A DNA stretch of 64,000 nt. It comes from CAWBLP01 sp963789495 (lineage in GTDB: Bacteria; Pseudomonadota; Alphaproteobacteria; Acetobacterales; Acetobacteraceae). Every line of letters starts with the position of its first letter. The first letter of the stretch is position 1. The stretch is taken from contig CAWBLP010000004.1 in assembly GCA_963789495.1 (NCBI GenBank), positions 434,001-498,000 on the forward strand, given 5' to 3'. The translations under genes were made by a program, and so were the position numbers. The notes beneath the pieces were generated by a model. The model searched no databases. It was not told the DNA's origin and was given only the letters and a program-made list of their open reading frames with translations. Shown here piece after piece: positions 27,363-36,545 of this stretch.

Positions 27363-27503
27363 CGTCCCCACACAGGCACGCTGCATCGCGGCCGGGGACC
27401 GCGCGCCTGGACGCGGTTGCCAGCCCCATCGACACGCCGTCCAGGTCCTTTCCCTCGACCGGACGACGACCACCGGCTTTCCCGCACTGCGACGAGACGA
27501 CAC

Positions 27504-28387
27504 ATGAGCTCGCCCGCCGACGCAAGGCGGGCCGAGGCGCTCGGCGCCACCCTGCCGCCGCTGCTGGTTGCCGCCGAACGTGTGGCCAGCACGGTCGCCC
27601 AAGGCGTGCACGGCCGCAGGCGGGTCGGTCAGGGCGATAGCTTCTGGCAGTTCCGCCGCTTCGTCACCGGCGACCCGATCAGCCGCATCGACTGGCGCCA
27701 ATCGGCAAAATCCGGGCGGCCGGTGCCGTTCGGCTGGTTCATCCGCGAAACCGAATGGGAGGCCGCGCAGACCATCTGCCTGTGGCGCGACGGGTCGCGC
27801 CTCCATGCAATGGCGATCCCGTGCCGTCGCGGTGGAAAAGCGCGAGCGCGCCGACCTGCTGCTGCTGGCCCTCGCGTCCCTGCTGCTGCGCGGCGGAGAA
27901 CGCGTGTCAGATGATGCGCCCCGGCGGCCGACCGCTGTCCGGACGCGGCGGACTGGATCGGCTGGCCGAGGATCTCGCCGGCATGGCGGACGACACCACC
28001 GGGCTGCCCCCCGCCCTGCCGTTGCCACGCCATGCCAGTGTCGTGCTGTTCGGCGATTTCTTGTCCCCGCTGGAGGACATCCACGCCATGGTCGGGCGGC
28101 TCGCCGCAATTCCGACCACCGGCTACCTGATGCAGGTGCTCGATCCGGCCGAGGCCTTGCTGCCTTATGCCGGCCGCATCCGGTTCCGCGGCGTGGAGCG
28201 CGATGGCGAAACCCTCGTTCCCCGCGTCGAGACGGTCCGCGCTGAATATGCCAGCCGGTTGAAGGCGCAGCAGGATGGGTTGGCGGCAATCTGCTCGGCC
28301 GCGGGTTTCGGTTTCGGCATCCACCGCACCGATCATGCGCCGGAAGCTGCATTGCTCGCCTTGTATACCGCGCTGGGTCCCAAATGA
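27504..28387 (+). pseudogene. DUF58 domain protein, two frameshifts
   Basis: A DUF58 (vWA-like) protein normally paired with MoxR. The frame starts at 27504 and shows GQGDSFWQFRRFVTGDPISRIDWRQSAKSG, the DUF58 hallmark. It breaks near 27797 (one extra base before ASMQW) and again near 27906 (one extra base before GGRPLSGRGGLDRL). Removing two bases gives exactly 294 codons ending at 28387, with the stop overlapping the next gene as ATGA. The retained coupling and intact coding character on both sides favour base-calling errors, but as sequenced no full protein can be made. Confidence 0.85.
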
Positions 28388-31084
28388 TCTTCGCTGCGCC
28401 CTGGGCTCTGCTCGCCCTGCCCGCCCTGCCGCTGCTCTGGTGGCTGCTGCGCGTCACACCCCCGGCCCCGCGCAGTGAGAGCTTCCCCGCGATCCGCCTG
28501 CTGCTGGGCCTGCAGGCCGCCGAGGAGACCCCGGCCCGCACGCCATGGTGGCTGATGGCGCTGCGGCTGACCGCCGCCACATTGGTCATCGTGGCCCTGG
28601 CTCGACCGGTGCTGGATGCTGGCTCACTGTTTGCGGGCAGCGGGCCTCTGCTGCTGGTGGTGGATAACGGCTGGGCGTCCGCGGCCGACTGGCCGAAGCG
28701 CATGGAAGCCGCCAACTCGATGCTGGATCGCGGCGAGCGTTCAGGTCGTTCGGCGGCGCTGCTGGCGACCGCGCCGGACGAACGTGGAGCGGCGCCGCAG
28801 GTCAGCGCGGCGATGCCGGTCAGCCGATCTGCGCGCCCGCGCTGGCTGCGCTGCGTCCGGAACCCTGGCCGGCCGACCGCGCCGGTGCCGCGACCGCGCT
28901 GCGCGATTGGCACCAACCGGGCGCGGCCGTGGTCTACATTGCCGACGGGCTGACGGATGGCCCGGATTTCAGCCGGTTCGCCGATGCCCTGGCTGGCGCC
29001 GGTGCCGTGACCGAATTGTGCTGCGACACCACGCCGCCTCGTATCCTGCTGCCACCCGACAGCGAGGCGGATCGGTTGGTTGTCCGCCTGGCGCAACTGG
29101 CGCAACCGCTGCCGACCAGTGCGGTCGTCCTGGCCCAAAGCGGCGATGGCCGCAGCCTGGCCCGCACTACGATCGAGCTGCCGGCCGGCGCCACGACCGG
29201 TGCCTCCGGGATCGTGCTGCCGCCGGAGATACGCAACCGCCTGGCGCGCCTGGTGTTGGAGGGTCCGCCTTCTGCCGGCTCGGTGGTGCTGCTGGATGAG
29301 CGGTGGCGTCGCCGGCCGGTCGGGCTGGTCGCCGGCGACCTTGCCGCCGCGGATACGCCGTTCGTGGGGTCGCTCTACTATCTGCGGCGCGCGCTGCAGC
29401 CGTTCACCGAACTGCGCGAGGCGGATATCGCCACGCTGTTGAAGCGCGATCTGTCCGTGCTGGTGCTGGCGGACCGGCCATTGCCGTCAGGCGCAGACCG
29501 CGATGCGGTGACCCATTGGGTGGAGAAAGGCGGATTGCTGATCCGCTTTGCCGGCCCCCGCACCGCCGAACAGCCGATCGGCGAGAATCGGATCCGCTGA
29601 TGCCGGTGAAGCTGCTGGGCGGCGATCGCCAGCTGGGCGGCGCGCTGTCCTGGAGCGAGCCGGCCGGGCTGGCGCCATTTCCCGCTGCATCGCCGTTCGC
29701 CGGATTGGAGGTCGCCGACGATGTTCGGGTCAATCGCCAGGTGCTGGCGGAGCCGAGCGCGGACCTCGCGGCGCATACCTGGGCGGCGCTGGCGGACGGC
29801 ACACCGCTGGTCACCGAGGCCACCAGGGGCGCCGGCCGCATCGTGCTGTTTCACGTCACCGCCAATGCCGACTGGTCGAACCTGCCGCTCTCCGGCCTGA
29901 TGGTGAACATGCTGCGACGGCTGGTGGCGTTGTCGGTCGGCGTCGCGACCGAGGCCGGCCATACCGTGTTGTCGCCGGCGGAAACGCTTGAACGGGTTTG
30001 GCCTGCTGACCCGCCCCACCGCAGTCCGCGACCGGCCTCCCCGCGGATGAATTCGGCAAGACGGTGATTTCGCCCCAGACACCCGCCCGGGATTGTATGG
30101 TCCCGAGAACGGTCGGCGCGCACTCAATCTGGGTGGCGCGCTGCCGGCGCCAGAGGCCGCGCCGCTGATCAGCGGGGCCCATGTCGAGCAACTGACCGCG
30201 ACGGTCCCGGAACGGGCGCTGGGTCCGCCACTGCTGGCCGTTGCGGTGCTGCTGCTGGCGATTGACCTGCTGATCGCCCTGGCCTTGCGGGGGCTGCTGC
30301 GGCCGCGGGTTGCCGCAGCGGCCGTGCTGTTGGCCCTGCTCGGTGGCCGCGCCACAGGCGCAGCGGCGCTGGACACCGATCCCAACCCCGCCCTCGCGAC
30401 GCGGCTGGCCTATATCGTCACCGGCGACCCGCAGGTGGATGCGGTGTCGAAGGCCGGCCTGGAAGGATTGTCGGAATACGTCAACCGCCGGACCGCGGCG
30501 ACGCTGGTGGAGCCGGACGCGGTGGAGCCCGGCAAGACCGACCTCAGCTTCTATCCGCTGCTCTACTGGCCGATCACCGCGGACGCACCCGGACTGGCGC
30601 CCGGCCAGGCCGCAGCGCTGAACGAATACATGAGCCGCGGCGGCATCATCCTGATCGATACCCGCGATTCCGGCTCCGGTGCCGGCTTTGCCCCCGGGCA
30701 CCGACGCGGCATTGCGCCGCGTGGCGCAGGGACTGGTGATCCCGCCTCTGGCGCCGCTGACCACCGAGCACGTGCTGGCGCGCGCGTTCTATCTGCTGCA
30801 GGACTTTCCCGGTCGCTATACCGGGGACACGGTCTGGGTGCAGCGCGATCAGGACCGCGCCAACGACAGCGTCAGCCCGGTGATCATCGGCGGCAACGAC
30901 TGGGCCGCGGCCTGGGCGATCGACGCCATCGGGTCATAACCCCTACGCCGTGATCCCCGGCGGCGTACGGCAGCGCACGCTGGCCTACCGGTTTGGGGTG
31001 AACCTCGTGATGTACGCGCTGACCGGCAACTACAAGGGCGACCAGGTGCACGTGCCGGCCATCCTCCAGAGGCTCGGCCAGTGA
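28384..31084 (+). pseudogene. BatA-N/DUF4159 membrane protein, about eight frameshifts
   Basis: A large membrane protein of the MoxR cluster, about 898 residues once repaired. Start: MIFAAPWALLALPALPLLWWLLR, the BatA-type N-terminal helix, with a second helix near 60-75. A pair of helices near 30225-30345 precedes the DUF4159 domain (RLAYIVTGDPQVDAVSKAGLEGLSEYV to LAYRFGVNLVMYALTGNYKGDQVHVP). Frame changes fall near 28822, 28842, 29592, 29990, 30041, 30066, 30700 (C tract) and 30936 (G tract); six are insertions, two read as deletions. The net shift matches the length. It begins by a 4-bp overlap with DUF58 and ends TGATG with the next gene. Confidence 0.82.
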
Positions 31085-33187
31085 TGCATCCGGAACAGGC
31101 CATCGCCGCGCTGCGCTTCGACCCGTTGCTGCCGGTCTGGATCATCGCCGTGCTTGGCGTGATCGCCGCCCTGGTCGTCGGCCTGGCAGCCTGGCGACGG
31201 GCGCGCGGCACGCTGTTGCGCCTCGCCGCCTTCGCCGTCCTGCTGGCTTGGCTCGCCGGTCCGCGGCTGGTGCAGGAAACCCGGCAAGGTCTGCCCGATA
31301 TCGGGCTGCTGGTGGTGGACCACTCCGACTCGATGCAGATCGGCGACCGCGCCCGGCTGGCGGATGCGGCGCGCGACGCCATCGCCGGCGCAGGCGGCGA
31401 AGTTGCCCGGCCTCGAGCTGCGTACCGTCACCGTGCCGGAGAGCGGCGACAGTCGGCACGCGGCTGTTCGCCGCGATCGACCGCGCCTTGGCCGACATTC
31501 CCCGCGCCCGCCTGGCCGGCACGATCGCGATCACCGACGGACAGATCCACGACCTGCCGAGACACGCCGCCCGGCGGTGCGCCGCTCAACGTGCTGATCC
31601 CCGCCAAGGGCGAGGAGACCGACCGCCGGCTGCGCGTGATGGAGGCGCCCAGCTACGGCATCGTCGGCAAATCGGTCACGCTTACGGGTGGCCATCGAGG
31701 ATCTCGGCGTATCGCATCCGACCGGTTCGGCCGACCTGACCATCCGCCGCGACGGCGAGCCGCCGCGGGTCGACAGCGTGCCGATCGGCCGCGAACAGCG
31801 CATCGAGCGTGCCGATCACGCGATCCGGTCCCACCGTGGTGGAGCTGTCCGCCAATCCGCTGCCGGGTGAGGTCTCCACGCTGAACAACCGCGCCGTGGT
31901 GGAGATCAACGGCGTGCGCGACCGGCTGCGCGTGCTGCTGATTTCCGGCGAGCCGCACCCCGGCGAGCGCACCTGGCGGCGGCTGCTGAAAGCCGATCCC
32001 TCGGTGGATCTGGTGCATTTCACCATCCTGCGTCCGCCGGAAAAGGACGACCTGACCCCGCTGAACGAGCTGGCGCTGATCGCCTTCCCGGTGCGCGAAC
32101 TGTTTCTGGACAAGATCGGCGAGTTCGACCTGATCATCCTGGACCGGTTCCAGAATCGCGGCCTGCTGCCGCTGCCCTACATCGCCAACATCGCCGAACG
32201 AGTGCGCCAGGGCGGCGCCCTGCTGCTGAGTGTCGGGCCGGAGTATCTCCGGCTCCGCCAGCCTGGCCGCGACGCCGCTGGGTGAGGTGCTGCCTGGCGC
32301 GCCGGCGCGGTTCAACGCCGTGGCGGATGGACGGTTTCGGCCCCGGATCACTCGATCTGGGCCAGCGTCATCCGGTGACCGAGGAGCTGCCAGGCGCCAA
32401 TCCGCCCGACAGCCCGAACGCTTCGCCGGCCTGGGGCTCCTGGTATCGCCACATCGTCCCGCGCGATGTGCGTGGCGAAGTGCTGATGCAAACCCCGGAT
32501 GGCCAACCCCTGCTGGCGCTGGACCGGGTCGGCAAGGGGCGCGTCGCCCTGCTGCTGTCGGACCAGATCTGGCTGTGGTCGCGCGGCCATCAGGGTGGCG
32601 GGCCGCAAGCCGAATTGCTGCGACGGGTGGCGCACTGGCTGATGCAGGAACCGGCGCTGGAGGAAAACGCGCTGTTCGCCCATGTGGCGGAAGGCAGGCT
32701 GACGATCGAACGACGCTCGACCGATCCGACACCGCCGGGCGAGGTGACGGTCATCGATCCGGATGGCCAGACCCGCAAGCTGCCATTGACGACGACCGGG
32801 CCGGGCCGGTCCACCGCCACCTTGCCGGCCACCACGCCAGGGGTGTGGCAGGCGAGCGATGGCACCCGATCGGCCTATGCCGCGGCCGGTGCCGCCAATC
32901 CGCAGGAGATCGCGGACCTGCGCGCCACGGCGGGCGTGGTGGCGCAGCTGGCGCGGGTGTCCGGCGGTGGGGTGCATTGGCTGGGCAGTGCGGTCTCCCC
33001 CGACATTCCCGAGCTGCGGCGGACCGAGCCGGGGCGCAGCGCGACCGGCAGTTCCTGGATCGGGCTGGAGCGCCGTCACGACCACGTGGTGACCGGCATC
33101 GCGGCGCTGACCCTGCTGCCGTCCTGGGCCGCGTTGCCGCTGCTGCTGGGTCTGATGGTGCTGGCCTGGCGGCGCGAGGGGCGCTGA
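31084..33187 (+). pseudogene. VWA-like membrane protein of MoxR cluster, seven frameshifts
   Basis: Last gene of the MoxR cluster, about 698 residues if repaired. It has an N-terminal helix (VWIIAVLGVIAALVVGLAAW), a second near 45-58, a MIDAS-like DHSDSMQ (DxSxS) and a C-terminal helix LTLLPSWAALPLLLGLMVLAW. The middle RVLLISGEPHPGERTWRRLLK onward resembles the class I glutamine-amidotransferase-like domain found in this family. Each of the seven frame changes (near 31392, 31450, 31562, 31684, 31809, 32253, 32352) is repaired by deleting one base, and the net shift fits the total length. From 32352 to the stop it is clean. Confidence 0.8.
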
Positions 33188-33352
33188 CCCGGCGCGCACC
33201 AGACGACCGCACGCCGCGGAGCCTGTCGGCATCTGGTTGACCGGCGCGGGGACGGGTCTTCTTGTCTGTTGTTGGCGGGTGGCAACGGCTCAAGTCCAGA
33301 CGGGCCGCGATCACGCATTGCCGCTGCGGTGTCATCCCGCCATTTTGACGGC

Positions 33353-34300
33353 ATGACGAAATCTTTCACAACTCAGGCCGGCACCGCCACGGCCCTCGCA
33401 TTGCAAGGCGGCGGCGCCCACGGCGCCTTCACCTGGGGTGTCCTCGACCGACTGCTGGAGGACGGGCTGTGGCCGGATCGCATCTGCGGCGTATCCTCCG
33501 GCGCCATCCTCGGCACGCTGCTGGTGCAGGGACTGGTCCGCGGCGGCGCCGACGGCGCGCGAGCCGAGATGCGAAGACTGTGGCACCGGCTTGCCCAGGC
33601 CCACCAGTTCAGCCTGCTGCAGAACGGCCCGTTGGAGCGCTGGCTTTGGGGCTGGGACCTGTCCAACTCACTGGCCTGGCGCGGGTGGGAAATGGCAATG
33701 CGGCTGTTCGCGCCCGCCCAGCTCAATCCGTTCGGCCACAACCCGCTCCGCCCGTTGCTGCTCGGGCTGCTGGAGCCTGATCTGCTCACCGATCCGACTG
33801 CACCGCGATTGACGGTCGCAGCCACCGACGTGGCAACCGGCCAGGCGGTGCTGTTCGACAATGCTGCCATCACGGTGGACGTGCTGCTCGCCTCGGCCTG
33901 CCTGCCCTTCGTGTTTCCCGCGGTGCAGATCGACGGTCGTGCCTATTGGGATGGCGGCTATGCCGGCAATCCGCCGCTGGGGCCGCTGCTGCAACCCGAC
34001 CTGCCTGACCAGCTGGTTCTGATCCGTGCGCAGCCGGCCCGTCGGCCAGGTGTGCCGTCCACGCCAATGGAGATCACCAACCGGCTGAATGAGATTGCCT
34101 GCCACAACGTGTTGGCTGCGGAACTGGCCGCACTGCCGCACGCCGTGCGGCTCACCAGCTACGACGCCGATCTGGCTCTGCTGGATCTGCCGATTTCCTC
34201 GAAGTTCAACGGTGAGGCGGAGTTCCTGTCGGAACTGTTCGAGGCCGGCCGTCAGGCGGTGCCCGACCCGGCATCCAAGCTGCGGGCAGCGGTCGGTTGA
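33353..34300 (+). CDS. Patatin-like phospholipase
   Basis: A 315-residue patatin-family lipid acyl hydrolase. The oxyanion hole is LQGGGAHGAF, the nucleophile serine lies in GVSSGAI (GxSxG), and the catalytic aspartate in WDGGYAGNPP, completing the serine-aspartate dyad. No signal peptide or membrane helix is seen, so it is probably cytosolic or membrane-associated. The ATG at 33353 is favoured over an upstream in-frame start at 33269, which lies in sequence without coding character. It is separated by 165 bp from the MoxR cluster and by 111 bp from the ThDP enzyme, and is probably a single gene. Confidence 0.93.
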   Translation: MTKSFTTQAGTATALALQGGGAHGAFTWGVLDRLLEDGLWPDRICGVSSGAILGTLLVQGLVRGGADGARAEMRRLWHRLAQAHQFSLLQNGPLERWLWGWDLSNSLAWRGWEMAMRLFAPAQLNPFGHNPLRPLLLGLLEPDLLTDPTAPRLTVAATDVATGQAVLFDNAAITVDVLLASACLPFVFPAVQIDGRAYWDGGYAGNPPLGPLLQPDLPDQLVLIRAQPARRPGVPSTPMEITNRLNEIACHNVLAAELAALPHAVRLTSYDADLALLDLPISSKFNGEAEFLSELFEAGRQAVPDPASKLRAAVG

Positions 34301-34411
34301 ATGGGAGTTCCATTATTTCCACGCAACGGACTCTCGGGCGATACGGCTTGATATTTGACGGCCCGGCGCGGATCGTCCAGCGTTGGACCCAGCAGCCGAG
34401 TGGGGGAAACA

Positions 34412-36070
34412 ATGGCCAAAATTGATGGCGCGACTTTGATGGCACGCAGCCTGAAGCAACAGGGCGTGGAGTATATGTTCGGCATCGTCGGATTTCCGGT
34501 GGGACCGATCGCCGCCGCAGCGCAGAAGGAAGGCATCGCCTATTACGGCATGCGCAACGAGCAGTCGGCATCTTACGCCGCGCAGGCCGTCGGCTACCTG
34601 ACCGGCCGCCCCGGTGCCTGCCTGGTCGTTTCGGGTCCGGGCGTGGTGCACGGCTTGGCTGGCTTGGCCAACGCGCAGCAGAACTGCTGGCCGATGATCC
34701 TGATCGGCGGCGCCTCCCCCACGTATCAGAACGGCATGGGCGCGTTCCAGGAGGAGCGGCAGGTGCAGATCGCCACCCCGTTCTGCAAGTTCGCTCACGC
34801 GGTGGAGCACGTGCACCGCATTCCCTTCTACGTCGAGATGGCAGTGCGCAACTCGATCTATGGCCGCCCCGGCGCCTGCTACCTGGACATGCCCGACGAC
34901 ATCATCCTGGGCGAAGTCGAGGAGGACAAGGTGTTCGAGGCCGCGACGGTCGCCGATCCGCCGCGCTTCTGTGCGATGCCGGAGGACGTCGACAAGGCGC
35001 TGAACGCGCTGGAATCGGCCGAGAAGCCGCTGGTCATCGTCGGCAAGGGCATGGGCTGGTCGCGCGCGGAAGAGGAAGTGCGGGCCTTCATCGAACGCAC
35101 GCAGCTGCCGTTCCTCGCCTCGCCGATGGGCAAGGGCGTGATGGACGACAACCATCCGCTGTCGGTCGGTGCGGCGCGCAGCCATGTGCTGCAGGAAGCC
35201 GATGTGATTTTCCTGATGGGCGCGCGGCTCAACTGGATCATGCATTTCGGCATGCCGCCGCGGTTCAACAAGAAGGTGCGCATCGTTCAGCTCGACATCT
35301 CGCCCGAGGCGATCAGCCAGAATGTGCCGGCGGAAGTGGCGCTGGTGGGCGACGGCAAGGCGATTGTCGGGCAGTTGAACAAGGCGCTGGAGAGCCGGCA
35401 GTGGTTCTATCCGAAGGACACGCCCTGGCATAAGGCGATTGCCGAGAAGTCCGCGGCGAACGCGAAGCAGGTCCAGCCGATGATCGACGACAACTCGGCG
35501 CCGACCAATTACTACCGCGCATTCAAGGACATCAGTGCCTGGTTGCCGGATAACGCCGTGATCATCGGCGAGGGCGCCAACACGATGGATATCGGCCGCA
35601 CTCAGATGCCGAACAAGAACGCACGGCTGCGCCTGGATGCCGGCACCTACGGCACCATGGGCATCGGCATGGGCTTCACCATCGCCGCAGCGGTGGCGCA
35701 TCCGGACCGGCCGATCGTTTCGGTGTTTGGTGATGCGGCGATCGGCTTCTCCGGCATGGAGATCGAGACGGCGTGCCGCTACAAGCTGCCGGTCAAGATC
35801 ATCGTGCTGAACAATGGCGGCATCGGCGGCGGCATGGAAGAATTCCCGGAGGACCGCAGCAAATTGCCACCGCGCGTGATGGCGATCGGCTCCGGATATG
35901 AGAAGGTCATGGAGGCGTTCGGCGGCAAGGGCTTCTACGTCGACGACCCGAAGGACCTGCGTGCCGCGCTGGATGCGGCGATGGCCTATGACGGGCCGGC
36001 GCTGGTGAACGTGAAACTGCACCACGCGGCGGGCCGCAAGCCGCAGCAGTTCCACTGGCACACCGCATAG
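34412..36070 (+). CDS. 2-hydroxyacyl-CoA lyase / oxalyl-CoA decarboxylase family ThDP enzyme
   Basis: A 552-residue thiamine diphosphate enzyme in three domains: Pyr (catalytic E50 in MRNEQSASYAA), central (GKGMGWSRAEEEV to MGKGVMDDNHPL) and PP (G440-D441 in VFGDAAIGFSGME to N468). Segments GAFQEERQVQ, GANTMDIGRT and the C-terminal FHWHTA are closer to eukaryote-type 2-hydroxyacyl-CoA lyase than to Oxalobacter oxalyl-CoA decarboxylase. It should cleave a 2-hydroxyacyl-CoA to formyl-CoA and an aldehyde, or decarboxylate oxalyl-CoA. The active-site tyrosine following NNGGI in both families is glycine (G472). No formyl-CoA transferase gene is nearby. GGGGGAAAC precedes the ATG at 34412. Confidence 0.9.
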   Translation: MAKIDGATLMARSLKQQGVEYMFGIVGFPVGPIAAAAQKEGIAYYGMRNEQSASYAAQAVGYLTGRPGACLVVSGPGVVHGLAGLANAQQNCWPMILIGGASPTYQNGMGAFQEERQVQIATPFCKFAHAVEHVHRIPFYVEMAVRNSIYGRPGACYLDMPDDIILGEVEEDKVFEAATVADPPRFCAMPEDVDKALNALESAEKPLVIVGKGMGWSRAEEEVRAFIERTQLPFLASPMGKGVMDDNHPLSVGAARSHVLQEADVIFLMGARLNWIMHFGMPPRFNKKVRIVQLDISPEAISQNVPAEVALVGDGKAIVGQLNKALESRQWFYPKDTPWHKAIAEKSAANAKQVQPMIDDNSAPTNYYRAFKDISAWLPDNAVIIGEGANTMDIGRTQMPNKNARLRLDAGTYGTMGIGMGFTIAAAVAHPDRPIVSVFGDAAIGFSGMEIETACRYKLPVKIIVLNNGGIGGGMEEFPEDRSKLPPRVMAIGSGYEKVMEAFGGKGFYVDDPKDLRAALDAAMAYDGPALVNVKLHHAAGRKPQQFHWHTA

Positions 36071-36096
36071 CGCGTTCGACTGGGTTCAATGGCGAG

Positions 36097-36123
36097 GGGC
36101 CGCGCTGGCAGGCGCGGCCCTTT
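36097..36123 (+). terminator. Hairpin terminator after ThDP enzyme gene
   Basis: A perfect 9-bp stem, GGGCCGCGC (36097-36105) with GCGCGGCCC (36112-36120), closes a 6-base loop and is followed by TTT. It lies 27 bp after the stop of the ThDP gene and points along its strand. The T-run is short, so termination may be partial. Confidence 0.75.
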
Positions 36124-36545
36124 GCACATCTGTGGTGCCGTGTGCAGACACACGAAGCGATAGGTTGCCCGGGATCGAAGGCAGGCGGAGTTGGTTGACG
36201 GAACGACAGCCGGCCAAGACCCTTTGGTGGTCCGAGGCCGACAGATGGAGCCGCGCCGGTCGGGGCGCCTCATCGTGGCGGGCCTGCGTCCGGCAGGACG
36301 CTGTACGGTGGGTCAGCGGCTATCGTTGCATTCCGCGTTTTGCTCTATTTGACGCACCTTGGGCGCAGGCCTCGCCAGGAGCGGCTAGGCACAGCCGGCG
36401 TGCGGGTATGCGCTGCCGAGGCGGGATAGACAAAGATCGCATGTCAGCATCAGCGCGGGGTGGCGTAGGCCGGCTCGCGCATCGTCACGGCCCACGGCCA
36501 ATCGATACAATCGCGCCCGGCGAATCTCCGATGCCGGTCGCAGTG
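36124..36545. other. Intergenic stretch without recognised gene
   Basis: About 420 bp between the terminator and the convergent end of maeB. Short open frames exist on both strands, but none has a credible start, ribosome site or family resemblance, and the stretch is rich in stops compared with its neighbours. No tRNA-like fold or long repeat was seen. Confidence 0.6.

Noticed and set aside
26229..29138. A 969-codon open frame on the minus strand opposite MoxR and DUF58
   Set aside because: It is antisense to well-conserved genes, its translation is rich in arginine, glycine and alanine without any motif, and it follows from high GC at third codon positions.
36124..36545. Short open frames in the gap before maeB
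   Set aside because: No ribosome sites, no motif, and composition unlike coding DNA in this window.
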